A DNA stretch of 64,000 nucleotides from Terana coerulea. Lineage: Eukaryota; Basidiomycota; Agaricomycetes; Polyporales; Phanerochaetaceae. Shown here one piece after another: positions 34,876 to 46,246 of this stretch. Location: positions 372,001 to 436,000 of the forward strand of contig JAKOGH010001043.1 of the NCBI GenBank assembly GCA_024811115.1, given 5' to 3'. Made by a program: the position numbers and the translations under genes. The first letter of the stretch is position 1. Each line of letters starts with the position of its first letter. The notes beneath the pieces were generated by a model. It did no database searches, was not told the DNA's origin, and saw only the letters and a list, made by a program, of their open reading frames with translations.

Positions 34876-37800
34876 TTAATAACCAAAGTCCTCAGCGATC
34901 AATGAAATGTGACCGCGGAGGTCACCCTGCCGTATCCGACTTGGGTTGATCTGGGCCGCGATGCTCTTCCGGACGACGGCGTTGAGCGACGTCGGACCAC
35001 AGCCTGCGTTCACACCCGTCAGTAATAGCACATCATTCCAAACTCGTCCAAACTCACATCCAACAATGACCGAGCCACCCGCACGCTCAACCTCGTCCGC
35101 GAGGATGCGCTGGAAGACGGGGCGGCCGGCGCGCACACGCTCCGCGACGACGCTGATATCCTGCACTTCGTCTTCGTCGAGCTCGAGGCGCAGGTGTTCC
35201 GCCGCCGCCGCCTCTGAGACAAGTGCCGCAAGGCTGTGAGCCTCGGACCACGTCGAGCGCATCGACTCCGGGCGCGGCGACTCCCCGCGGATCTGCACGA
35301 ACGACGCGCGCGGCGACGGCGTGTAGGACCCGTCAGCGGGCACAGGGGGAAAGACGAAGCGCGGTGCGTCGTCTTTGTGGCTGCCGAGCAGCGGCGCGGC
35401 GCTCGTTGGCGTCGGCAGCGCGGTCGTGGGTGTCGGCGTGGATGGCGAGGCCTCGGTGAGCGCGCTCAGGGGGTGCGGCATGCGCAGCCGCGACGTCGTC
35501 GCCTCCGCGGGGGCAATCGAGCGCATCGCCTGCGTCGACGGCCCGCCTTGCAGCAAGGCGACTGAGGACCGTGCGCCTGGGCCGTACATCGACGTCCGGT
35601 ACGTAGACCCGTACGAGGACCGCTTGCCTTGATCCTGCTTCCCCATGATCGCGAGGCTTGCGCGGAATATGGACCGCCGCGCCTTGCCCTCCTCCTTCAC
35701 GGCCATGCCCAGCAGCGCTTCACCGGGTAGGGGTGTATCATCGTCGTCTTCGAAGTTGGTGAGATCCAAAACGTGCTCTTCGTGCCCCAGCTCGGCCTTG
35801 TCCTCGTTCGCGACTTCCGATTCGTAGTAGCTGAGATCCACGTCGGTGTCTATGTCTTCTTCAGATACATCCGAATCGATGGAGGGCCTTGGACTGCTTT
35901 CTTTCCCCTCTTTCACGGCAGAAGATGAAGCGCTATCGGCAACGAAATGGGGATGTGGAGGAGCCAGAGGATCCGCCGATATGCCTCCCGACGTCAAAGA
36001 GCGAATCTTTTCCATTGGCTTAGCGTTGGTAACGAAGATATCGATTTGCAGCTCATTCGGCGGTAGCATAGCCATGCACCGTCGCAGGTACTGAGCGCAC
36101 CAATGGACGTGACCTATGCGATCGTCAGCAACCGAGACTCGCAGCATACGAAGTGTGAACAGCGTACCAAATTCGCGCACGATCCACACGAACCGCACGC
36201 GCTGCGTCTTAAAGCCAGGCATGCCGTACCCTCCACTGCGCCCGCCCAGATCGCGGCCGTCCCTGCCCGCCATGCACATACAGACGTACTCCAGGACCGA
36301 GAGCGCAAAGCTGACGCCCGAGCCGCCAGCCATGAGCAGCACACTCGCATGCTCGCCCCACCGCCCGCGCGCCGCAGACCCAAACGGCCCGTCGACGTAC
36401 GCGCGCAGGAGCACACCCTTCGACGGCAGCGCGCCGCCGGCGTGCGTCTCGCCCGGCGGGTGCTTCGCGCCGCGCGCGGAGAGGCGCGCGACGGCGTCCC
36501 AGAGGCCCTTCGTCCAGCCCTTCTTCGCGCGGACGAAGAAGACGAGCTCGCGGCCGGCGGCGGCGCCTTGCGCGTCGCACACGGACGCGACGGTGAACGG
36601 GTGCGAGGTCGCGCGGGAGATCGCGGGGATGCTGAGCAGGAAGTGCTGGCCCGGCGCCCAGGAGAGGAAGCCGGGCGTGACGAGGCGCACGCGGGTCGTC
36701 TTGCCCGGCATGAGCTCGCAGTGGGCGTACCCCGGCGGCGGGGTGTATGCGGTCCCGACCATGGACGCTGGCGCGGCGGGCGCGATAGCCGTGATGTCGA
36801 TGCGGGGAAGCACAGGTAGCTTACTCACGGCGTTCGCTTGTCCCAGTGCGTGCATCGGAAGTGTCTCAGGCGTTACTTTGGCTGGAGGCAACTTCGATGG
36901 AGGGCCATGGGTGCCATGCGCACCCCCGAGGAAGCCGTTCGTGTTGAGCCACCATGTGAAGCGGTAGCAGCGCTCGCCGACCCAGAGAGCTAAGGCTCCC
37001 CAGCACCACCACCAGAGCGGAGGGTGATGCAGCGCCGAGAAGATGATGGTGAGGGGGACAAAGAGGATGTGCATGAAGTAAAATGCCTCGTAATGGCGGC
37101 GTCGGACGGGTGGCAGGGAGCAGATCATGAGCACGGTGAAACACCCGTATGCCTGTTTGTCTGCTTGATCAGCGTTGACACATGTAGAAATACAAATGTG
37201 CTCACGGTCCACGCAAACAAAAACTTCTCATATTTCCACGCGTAGCTGTAGCCGATTTGCCTGGTGGTAGCTCGAACGTCTACGACAAGCTGGACGCTCC
37301 ATAGGACAGTGTGAATCGTGGCGAGAAACCAGACAAGCATCCCGCACCATCGATGAAGAAATGCCATCTTGTCGAAGCCTAATTGCGTGAAGTAACGGGA
37401 AGACAGCAAAGCGAACGGAGGTGCCTTCAGCGCGAAAAGGATGGTAAGGGGAAACAGGGCAAAGGCCATAAGACCAGCGCGTCCACCAGAGGTCCACCAG
37501 GCCTTCGGAATAGTGTATTGTGGCTGCAGGAACGTGTAGTCGTCCATATTGAATCCACGCTTAAAGATAGGATAGCTATGATAATTCCACAGCTGCGAAC
37601 CTGGGGCGAGATAGTCGGGGCCAACGAACGTCAGGAGGAGTACGCCCACGAAAAGTGCGCATACAGTGAGCATTTGTGCGTTGGAAGGAAGAGACATGGG
37701 CTGCCTATGCCTTTGGCCAGCCTTCTGCGCCATCGCCAGACTGTGCTTCTTCCTCCACGTCCGCCTCCGCAAAGCCCATTTACTCCAGAGCGCACCCAGG

Positions 37801-38051
37801 TAGCCCCCTCGTGATTTCGCCCAGTGCATGACACAGAAGGCGAGGAAGACTGCCCCGATGACGATCCAGAGTATCCAGGCGTACACCCAGCTGGAGTCGC
37901 TGAGTATATGCTGGACGAGGTAGGCGGTTACCCATTCGACGTCATTAGTGTAGTTGGGGATGGCGGGCAGGGTGGTGTTGGCCGCGCTGGAGGAAGAAAC
38001 GAGGGTGTTCATGAGGGCTGCGAAGAGAACCATGTCGGCTCCCTTCGCCAT
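34876..38051 (-). CDS. Ferric/cupric reductase transmembrane component
   Basis: A plasma-membrane flavocytochrome that reduces Fe3+ or Cu2+ outside the cell with NADPH. An N-terminal hydrophobic leader (VLFAALMNTLVSSSSAANTT) is followed by several membrane spans. The two haem-ligand pairs are visible: HRWCGMLVWFLATIH (H-x13-H) and FMHILFVPLTIIFSALHH. The cytosolic FAD domain has HPFTVASV, the loop YVDGPFG follows, then the NADPH motif LLMAGGSGVSFALSVLEYV and the C-terminal CGP (NAGCGPTSLNAVV). Between the two NADPH motifs lies a Ser/Pro/acidic insert of about 250 residues (about 35200-36030), longer than usual. The end is LIAEDFGY. Few introns (one about 37150-37210, one near 36115-36170). 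It lies upstream of nothing but faces the C1-protein gene, with ATX1 behind its start. Confidence 0.93.
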
Positions 38052-38755
38052 GTTTTAGAGCAGCCTTCGGTGGTCGTATGCTAGATGCAGTCGATCGGGA
38101 AATTCTGCGTAAGCTGCGGAAGATCGAGAGAAAGCTAGTGCGTAAAATGGTGCCTAGAGAGGAGGTTTTTATGGCCGAGGTATACGGCCAGCTGTGTCGT
38201 CGTCTCGGCGTACGGTGTGCGGCGGGATGGGAGGGAAGGGGATGCTGGCGGCAACGGAAGGCTCGGAGGACGCATGGCCAGCGTAAAGATATAAGGCCGG
38301 CCTGTGGTAGGAAGAGGAAATGCACTCGGCTTGCTGAGGCTCCATTCGGAGCACTGGCTGCCTCCGGCTCAGAAGGAACATGGTTCTCGCGCGTCTGTCT
38401 GCCGATTTTCATGCAGTCATGGCGAGTCGCTCGTGGCCGAAAATCACCATATATGGCAATTCGTCCCTGAGCGCACGCTAATCACCGCTTGGCGACGCAT
38501 GCGAAGTGCTTGTTCTCGGACCAGAGTATCGTGAAAACGACTGCGACAGCGAACATCGGCAGCTCGAGACTTGTCGAGAGTCGACCTCACAGTCAAGATT
38601 TGCATCAGAATGTCTCTTACGGTGGGAGGCGTTGCCAGTCGTCGAGGTCTCGGTTACAGTACAACAGCAGACTGGCCGTGGCCCTCGATAGCCGTCCGAG
38701 TCAAGTTCCAGTGATTATAATGATACATACGTCCAAGTGAAATCTCAAAAGCAAT
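38052..38755. other. Upstream region of ferric reductase, 3' of ATX1
   Basis: About 700 bases between the reductase start and the ATX1 stop. A minus-strand CTTATATC TATA-like element lies near 38288-38295, about 240 bases before the reductase start. A 130-codon plus-strand open frame (38078-38470) has no family resemblance and I treat it as chance. Confidence 0.45.
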
Positions 38756-39206
38756 CTACTCGATGGTCTGTCCCGAGCGAACCTGCGTACGCAACCCCTC
38801 AGCATTGTGCCCTAGACCAAGTCCTGCAGCAAACTCACCTCCTTGCCTGTCTTCTTGATCTTCTCCAGCAGGCTGTCGTACGGAATCGTGCCCTTGACGA
38901 GCACCTCCTGCTTCTCCAGGCTGACGTCGTACGAAGCGACACCTAGCAGTGCGCAGCACAATGAGCACCGCCCCCAGTAATGCAATAATACATCTCTGCG
39001 ACGCACCGTCCGTCTTCTTGAGGACACGCTCGATCGCACCAGAGCAGCCGCCGCAGGTCATCTGCAAAAGCATAGCGTCAGCGTGCGCGCACACGCACCG
39101 CGAGCCAGCACCCACGCACCTTGACGTCGAACTTGTAGGTGTGCTCAGACTGCGCCACAAAACTTCAGCACATCCATCCTGCGCCCATACCTCACCCACG
39201 CACCAT
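38756..39206 (-). CDS. ATX1: Copper chaperone Atx1
   Basis: A 72-residue cytosolic copper carrier that hands Cu+ to the Ccc2-type P-ATPase of the Golgi, for loading of multicopper oxidases such as Fet3. The single heavy-metal-associated domain starts SEHTYKFDVKMTCGGCSG, with the metal site MTCGGC, then AIERVLKKTDG, VASYDVSLEKQEVLVKG and YDSLLEKIKKTGKE, ending VRSGQTIE. Four introns are needed. The first (39150-39203, GTGCGT...GCGCAG) follows the start codon directly, so exon 1 holds only the ATG at 39204-39206; no other in-frame ATG precedes the SEHTYKF block. Confidence 0.92.
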
Positions 39207-39608
39207 TACGGAAGAAGCTCAGGAACAAAGCTGCCGCCGCCGATCAACCCCTTGCACATACCGAGACCAAGCGATCTGGGCTCACCAATATATAAGGGTT
39301 AGATATTGGGGGTGTACGAGTCGAAATGAGAGCGTAGAGCGGACGCCCCCGCAGCCTGCGCGTGCCTATTTATGCGATCGATGGTCGCTGCGAGCTCCCG
39401 AGAGCACCGCCGATCACTAAGCACGCATAGACGCCCGTCGCAACGCTGTCGCCACCGTCCCAAAGCGTGGCAAACACCGAATCTATCCCGTCTGACACAT
39501 CCCGCACAGCAGCAGGCAACGCAAGACAACGTATGCCACCCAGCGGTGTTTCGTCGCGGGAAGCTCGTGCACCGTATGAGCCCGTATGAGCAGAAGTCGC
39601 TCGTTTCG
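39207..39608. other. ATX1 promoter / transporter 3' region
   Basis: 402 bases between two minus-strand genes, no gene seen. A TATA-like ATATATT is read on the plus strand near 39289-39300 (minus strand TATATTGG), about 90 bases before the ATX1 start codon. Confidence 0.4.
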
Positions 39609-42187
39609 TCACCCGGGCCACAGCGAAGTATACAACGTTGTGTAGCGCCACAAAGCGCGGGACGCGCACCGAGTACTAATGAACACATCATCGTTGTCGA
39701 GGATGCTGCTCTGACATCTCCACATGCTCGTCGCCCTCCGTCGCGACAGCCTGCCATCCGGTGCCCGGCGACGGCCGCCCCGCATCCTCGCCGCCCAGTC
39801 CGCAAATATCGCGGCCACGCCGCTCGCAGGCCCGCTGCGCTGCGTCAGGTAGTACATCGGGATGCCGACGAGGACGAAGCCTGGAATAGCAGGGTTAGAC
39901 TTCGCACAGCGTGGCGTCGGCCGTGACGCACCAAGGACGGCCATTGCTTCCAGCGGCGCGGCAATAATAGGCATACAGAGCAGGAATAGACACACCTGGA
40001 TCAGAAAGGCGCATGAGAACAAATATGACGGTTATGGGAGATAGAACGTACGGCGCAGAAAATAAGGGGCGTCGTTATCCATGTCTTGTACGGGCTAATA
40101 ACCCCGATCCGTTCAATCTGGGAAGGTGAGTGCAGAAACAAGCTCAAACGTACCGTTCAAGCAATGGTTCTTTGATACGAAGTATCACCAAGCCCAGCAC
40201 CTGAAAGACATGTGAGTAGACATAGATTTCCCGCATATATTCTGACATACAGTGAGAAAATAGAACGCCCACGAAGCTGCCCGGTCTCAGTCAGTGATAA
40301 GCTCGCATCCCAGCGCGCTGACAACGTACCCACGACCGCAAAGTTGATCAGCGACCGGAAGCCGCCGCCGAGGACGACGAAGACGATGGTGATCGCGGCC
40401 TGCAGGAGCATCGCGTTCAGCGGCGTCTTCAGCCGCGCGTTGTGGCGGCCAAACAGCTCGGGCAGGTAGCCCTCCTTGCCCGCGACGTAAATCAGCCGCG
40501 CAGACGTGAAGAAAGCACCTGGAATGGCAGGTGAGCTATCATGAATGTATGCGGTAGTGCCCGCGGGGACGCACCGTTCAGCGCGCCAAAGCATGAGAAC
40601 GCGACCATAGCTGCGAACACGATGCCGCCTACGCGTCCGAAAACCGCACGTCCAAAGTCCAGAGCCACTGTATTACTTAGACCGACGGTCGCCTGAACAG
40701 CGATTTAGTCAGTACTGCGGTTCTGTACATAGTCATATGAGCACGGACCTTATCCAACACGACAAAATACGCTACATTGGCTAGAAGGAACAGGACCTGC
40801 GTCCAAATTCAATTTTCGACTGCGGAGCTGCTTAATCACGGACGTACAGTGACGATAGCCATGCTCGCGTGGATCGCACGAGGAATATTTTTCGTTGCAT
40901 TCTTCATCTCGCCCCCCACGTAGTTGGCCTGGTCCCAGCCGTCGAAAGCCCAGAGGCCAGAATAAAGGGCTAACGCGTATTCCGACGGGCTCGTACTAGA
41001 TCCTTGGAAGAGATCCTGGGTAAGCGACTCGGACGCATGGCCCCTTGCGAGTTGTATTATGCCAATGATAGTGATGGCCAGCTACATCGCTAATCAGTAA
41101 TGCCCTGAGATCTACGTATACAGGTAACCTTACCAAGGCTGCAATCTACTCAATTGAATACAACCGAGATTAGCACAGTTTGACTTCACATAAAAGAAGC
41201 GCCATCTACCTTCACGGTTGTGAACACCACAGCTGCCCGAGTTCCAAGCGTCGGCGTTGCCACGCACATAGCGGTCACTAGTAGAATGGCGACTATAGCT
41301 GTGATCTTGATGGCCCACTGAGGCAGTGCGTCGGACGAGACGTCTTTGCCTGTGGTGTGCCAGAACAAGCGGTTCAGGTATTCCGCAAAGATGAGGCTGA
41401 TCACCGCGTTTGCTCCTACAGAACCAATTGTCAATGACCAGCGTTCCCGTTTGTGCCTTCGCTGCTGACCTGGTTTGAGAGCGGATATTGCTGTCCAAGC
41501 GAACAGATATGATACGAGCGGGCCGTAAGAGTATTGAAGGTACGCCTGCGCTCCCCCGTTTACAGGTATTGACGAGCCAAGTTCAGCAAAACTGCTCGCC
41601 CCCGTCCATGCAAGCAATCCAGACGCTAGCCACACCGACAGACTTGCGCCTACGCTGTGTGTATTTGCGACGACCACGCCTGGTGAAGAACTGTGTGATG
41701 TGGGTACTTCATGAATAGATCATGTAGGAGATGGCTGCTCACAATATTCCTGAGCCTATCTAGTGCATACACGTTAAGCAACCGACGTCCTTCATGTGGA
41801 ATGCGACCATACCTGCAAGCCCACACAGAGCGCTATGCCTAGGATAACACGATCATTTAGACGAGCGATGCGAGCCAGTGATCCCCACTACGCACCATTG
41901 ACTAAATTTATATGTTTCGAGTCCCTCGATGCAGACCGCACGTTGTCCGGCTCACTAAGACTTGCAGTCAAGGGAAGCAGGTCCGTCTGGAAATCGAAGC
42001 CTGATACAGAGTAGGAGCGCCCTCGCGATGGCCTCGCCGCATCCGCGAGAAGGGGTCCTTCTGAGAGCTCCAGCGCCCGTAGCGAATCCTCCGAGTCCTC
42101 TGAAGCGCGTGGATATGCGTCGTAGTCCTCCATGGGCATGTGTCGTGGTGACCGCAGGTCGTCATAGCGTGATGGTGAACGGCTCAT
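39609..42187 (-). CDS. L-type (LAT/MUP-like) amino-acid permease
   Basis: A 12-span APC-superfamily permease. The N-terminal tail is cytosolic, Ser/Asp-rich (MSRSPSRYDDLRSPRHMPME). Transport-fold landmarks include VWLASGLLAWTGASSFAELG and IPVNGGAQAYLQYSYGPL (TM1-3), SGLWAFDGWDQANYVGGEMK (the TM6 LAT signature), RAIHASMAIVT, and FTSARLIYVAGKEGYLPELF with LKTPLNAMLLQAAI near TM8-9. The fungal methionine permeases Mup1/Mup3 and general LAT carriers share these; substrate cannot be told. About ten introns. Near the C-terminus the frame seems broken: one more G in the run read GCGGGGC (about 39780) would give a tail VATEGDEHVEMSEQHPRQR with a stop at 39688-39690, more typical than the annotated end at 39609. 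Confidence 0.88.
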
Positions 42188-42546
42188 GAGGACGCAGGTC
42201 GTAAAGGGGGCTCAGGCAAGTAGGCTGTACAGCCAGCGAGGACCTGCGAGGGCGGTGGAGGTCGTAGGTGGGCTGGTGTACCGAGCCAGACGAGAGCAAG
42301 GATGAAACCGAGAGGATCTGGCAACATGCCAAGACGATTCTCGGTCGCGTGGCAGAGAAGCGACGGATCAGTACGAGGAAGACACACAGATAAGATTAGA
42401 TCGACTGGTTCGAGCCTCCGAGGCAGCCGAGGGCTGCTGCCGCTCAGAACCAACTCAGAACCACTCAGTACTGCAAATCAATTACAGACTAGGACGTGGG
42501 CAGTCCACATCTACCGGCGGGGAAAGTAAAGAGGCTACAGTGCGTA
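42188..42546. other. Transporter promoter / MTR3 3' region
   Basis: 359 bases between two minus-strand genes; nothing recognised. The minus strand contains CT-rich and AGGCTC-like stretches but no clear TATA box. Confidence 0.4.
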
Positions 42547-43595
42547 CTAACTCGAGGATGTATTGTCCAGCAGAGCTTGTGCAACTACAACATGGATATC
42601 CGTACACCTCTCTTGACAAGCCTCCATGCACTATTATAATGTCAGCTGTCATATACAGAGATCATTTGTGCGCAATATACGTACCTCAAATACATCTTTG
42701 CGGTTTCATTTTCCCCGTCTGCCAGATGCTGGTCATGGTACCGAGGGCAGGCATGGCAGCGTATACCACACTGCCTGAGGACGCTTTGACTTCTTCCTCT
42801 GTTGGGTCCAACCAGATCTCCTTGCCAATCATGCACTATCATTCAAACCAATGTCAGTGCACCCCCGGGTATGGCCTAAAGGCAGCAGAGACTTACCGCT
42901 GAGCATGACACAACAAGCCCCAGCATCTCAATTCCAGCATCTGCGAGGGCTGCACTCGCTGCCACAGACCCTGACGCCACACATCCCTCTATCCCGTCGT
43001 TCTCGATGATTATGATGAAAATATCGATCGTGGACTTGGGGAGGAGCTCGAGCTTGACGGACGACAGCAGCGCTTGGTGTATCTGTACCGCTACAGACCT
43101 ATCTTCCGCGTCCTGTACCGCTGTGAATGGTAGAAGAGACCGCATATGATACAGGACATACCCGCATTGGAGCACGTCGCCTGCGAGATGAGAACGGCGT
43201 GAATTTGACTTCGACATTGAGGCGTCCTTTCTCACTGTATGTGGTACTTCGCGACTGGCGTGGTCCATATCTGCACAGTTCAGGTAAGTCCGGATACACA
43301 GGTGTAGAACGCCGCCTCGCACACTGCACACGCAATTTTCGTTTTCTCGGTCTCAATGTACGCGGATCCGTTCGCTTGGTTTATGAGACCAGGTTTCAAG
43401 ACTACGGTATTGTTAGCGGCAGCATGGTGGATTGCGAAGATAATAATGCGCACAAATGGGCCGAATTTCCTTCGGACCTCGGCCAACGCGAGGCGCACCC
43501 GGTTTCACGCCCGCCTCCTCTCCGTCGCTGAAGACAGGCGGGAAGCTCTCCTCGGGGCCGTTGATCCTCCTGCGGTCAAAGTTGCTCTGCGCCAT
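42547..43595 (-). CDS. MTR3: Exosome core subunit Mtr3 (RNase PH fold)
   Basis: A ring subunit of the RNA exosome (EXOSC6/Mtr3). The start at 43595 gives MAQSNFDRRRINGPEES, then PGLINQANGSAYIETEKTK, ACAVYGPRQ, GRLNVEVKFTPFSSRRR, and LLPKSTIDIFIIIIENDG, VASGSVAASAALADAGIEM and MIGKEIWLDPTEEEV, matching this family. The last exon (about 42547-42625) gives MEACQERCTDIHVVVAQALL and DNTSS. Between IWQTG and this last exon the frame is broken: removing one base at about 42700-42702 gives KMKPKDVFE running into a good GTACGT donor. Seven exons by my model. Confidence 0.9.
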
Positions 43596-43675
43596 GCCCT
43601 GAGTTTCCGCGTTCCGGAAAAGGCAAGGCCCAGCAGACGGAGGCGTGCGTCCCGCCCTCGGCGTTCTCCGCAACC
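43596..43675. promoter_or_regulatory. 80-bp bidirectional promoter, MTR3 / NSRP1-like
   Basis: The start codons of MTR3 (minus) and the NSRP1-like gene (plus) are only 80 bases apart and point away from each other. The region is GC-rich with no TATA box. One or both transcription starts may lie inside the other gene's 5' end. Confidence 0.6.
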
Positions 43676-44937
43676 ATGAAGGTCTCCTTCTCGCTCGCCA
43701 GCTCCAAGGCGAAGGCGGCCGCCCCCGTCGGCGCCGCGCCGCCGCTCACGCGGCCCGTCGCGTTCGCGTCGCTCGAGGACGACGAGCCCGTGGACGCCGC
43801 GCCGGGCGCATCCGGCTCCGGCAGGGCCCCCGCGCACAAGCAGCTCGTGGCGCAGAATGTCGAGATGTCGAAGGCGATGAAGCGGAAGCTGGAGGAGGAG
43901 AAGCGGGTCGATGCGACGGTCTTTGAGTACGACGAGGTCTGGGACAAGATGCAGGAGTCCAAGCTGCGGCAGAAGGAGGTGAAGGAAGTAGAGTCCAAAG
44001 AGCGAAAGGTCAGCCCGCCCAGACGCGCTCGAATACCCACAGCTCACAAGTCGTCGTATGCAGCCCAAGTACATCAATAATCTTCTACAGTCCGCCGCAA
44101 CGCGTCGGCTTGACCATCTGCGTGCAGAAGAGAAGATGATAGCGCGCGAGCGCGAGATGGAAGGGGACGAGTTCGCGGACAAGGATGCCTTCGTCACACA
44201 GGCGTACAAGGACCAAATGGCAGAGCTTCGGAAAGCGGAGGAGGAGGAAAAACAACGAGAAGGTGTGTACATATCCGAGCTCTTAGTGGGGCACGATTCG
44301 CTTACAAAATTATGCAGAGGCGGAGAAGAAGAAGAATAAAGGCTTGGGCACCGGCATGGCCCACTTCTACAAGAAGTTGCTGGAAGAGACCGAGCAGAAG
44401 CATGAAGAGACAGTAGCTGCGACCGCGGCGAAACCCACCATCGGTCCGCAGGGTCCAGCCCCCAACCTCACGATCGTGAAGCCCCCAGAGCTTGCCCCCA
44501 AGAGCGATGTCGAGCTGGCCAAGATAGCCCGAGAGCAGGGCAAGGAGGTAGAGCTCAACGACGACAACCAAATCGTGGACAAGCGCGAGCTTCTCACGGC
44601 CGGGCTGAATCTCTCTGCGCCCAACACGCGGCGGCTAGGGCTTCAGTCGAAGAAGCAGGACACTGGCGACGAGCCCGCTGCGGTGCATAGGGCGGTCGGG
44701 ACGGCAGCGAGCCGAAGGGAGATCAACGAGCGTCGGGCGCGGGAGATCGCGCAGCAGATGGAGCAGGAGCAGAAACGGTTGCTGGAACAGAGGCAGCAGG
44801 AGGAGCAGGAGAGTTTGAACCGGGTGGTGGCTAAGCGCAACACGGAGGAGACGATCGGCAGCGCGAAGGAACGGTATCTGGCTCGGAAACGACGGAAGCT
44901 GGACGAAGGCGAAGGCGAGGCGGAAATGCCACAGTGA
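43676..44937 (+). CDS. Nuclear speckle splicing regulator NSRP1-like
   Basis: Human NSRP1 (CCDC55) regulates alternative splicing; fungal relatives share the DUF2040 coiled coil. The start MKVSFSLASSKAKAAAP gives the usual short Ala-rich N-terminus. Then follow DATVFEYDEVWDKMQESK, KPKYINNLLQSAATRRL, EFADKDAFVTQAYKDQMAEL and GMAHFYKKLLEETEQKHEE. These blocks are the family signature. The C-terminal part is a charged helix (RREINERRAREIAQQMEQEQ) and ends in a basic ARKRRKLDEG cluster. Two introns (about 44008-44062 and 44263-44317). A short 3' spacer separates it from the convergent kinase gene. Confidence 0.88.
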
Positions 44938-45060
44938 AAACGTGCATATGTATTCTGCTACTATTGTAATCCTAGTGTACGATATATATTCCCTTGCTAC
45001 GTGCACTAATGCATGGACAGTGATAAATTATTGGATATTTGACCGTGGTGGATGTGTTCG

Positions 45061-46246
45061 TTAACAACCTGCGTCCAGGCGTTCTCGCCGTGTGGAGGCT
45101 ACCATCCCGTCGAAAGCTTTCAATACTGCCGCTGCAGTTGGCCGTCGATTGTAGTCTTCATGTAACATGGGTCGAGTGAAGTGTGCGAGCTCCGGCAGGT
45201 TATAACCGGTGATCTGCAAACAGTGTTGGTTATCACACACATATGGACGTCCGATCGCTCACATACCTTTGAAGCCCGAAGGATGATGCAAGCCAATGAC
45301 CACACGTCTGCCTTATATGGGTCAGTCCACTCTCCCCTCTCGAGTTCTGGAGGCACGTCTGTTCCTCGCACGCCGCGGATGAGCGGTGTCGCAATGCCGT
45401 CGAACCGGCGACAGCCCTCGAAGTCGATGAACGCGTAATGCGACTTGTAGTCCGTCAGTATGTTGTGCAGGCTGATGTCCAAATGGGCCATGTGGTGGGA
45501 ATGCATGAACACGATGTGCTGGGCGGTCTCGATCAGTTCTCACAGGAAGTCTAAAGGAGTGTGAACAGGGACCCACTTCGATGACTTGGCGCAGCGCGCC
45601 AAAGAAATGGCGGAGACTGCCTGGGATGTCGTACACAAACTGCGGGAACCACTCTTCCATGACGATGAAGATGAGGTCGTCGGCAGGGACCTCGATCAGG
45701 TCATACACGGCTGCAGCAAGTATAAGTCAGCCTGACCTGACGCCTGTTGCCGACAGAACGTACGGATGCAGCGGTTCATGGGATGACTTCGCAGCGATTT
45801 GCTGGTGAGGGCGTCGCACGGCGTCATATTCTCGGCTGCAGAGGTGGACGGCCTTGATCACCACCTTCCTTCCGGATGCGCAGTGTGTTCCGCGGAACAG
45901 GTTGTCGGGCTGTAACCGCACAGTCAATCAACACGAGAAGGGGATAGATGTTGGGAACACTAACAAGGCCAGCGTCCTTGCACAGCTCGTTTTCGTCGGA
46001 CGCGCTGCAAGCTCGAGCATAACCGGGTAAATCACGAGTGACGTCGCAGCCCTGGGCGAGCTGGCCCTCCCAGTATTTTTGGTACCACTGCTTCACGTCG
46101 CGGCAGGTGTCGAGCCGACAGCCTCGGCGTTCGAGGAGATGGCGGTAGGCACACCAGTTTGGACGGACCCGTACGTTGACATCCTCCTCATCGAAGGAGT
46201 CGGCGTCGGAGGCGGGGGAGAGCAGGGAGTCGTCGTCTGAATCCAT
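45061..46246 (-). CDS. Divergent (FunK-like) protein kinase-fold protein
   Basis: A basidiomycete-type kinase-like protein. The N-terminal part is acidic, MDSDDDSLLSPASDADS. It has the ATP-lysine region GRKVVIKAVHL, hinge-region LIFIVMEEWFPQ, catalytic loop HLDISLHNIL, then FIDFEGCRRF and PPELERGEWTDPYKADVWSL, ending in ARRRPTAAAVLKAFDG-type wording. The catalytic Asp and Asn are present, but the loop Lys is replaced by Ser and the DFG glycine by Glu, so activity is doubtful. Near 45550 the frame reading ELIETAQHIVFMHS has an in-frame TGA just upstream of ELIE unless an unusual 34-base intron is used, so the gene may be damaged or the base wrong. Introns at several short gaps. Confidence 0.75.

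Noticed and set aside
38078..38470. 130-codon plus open frame behind the ferric reductase
   Set aside because: Lies in the reductase 5' region, Arg/Cys-rich random-like composition, and no conserved text.
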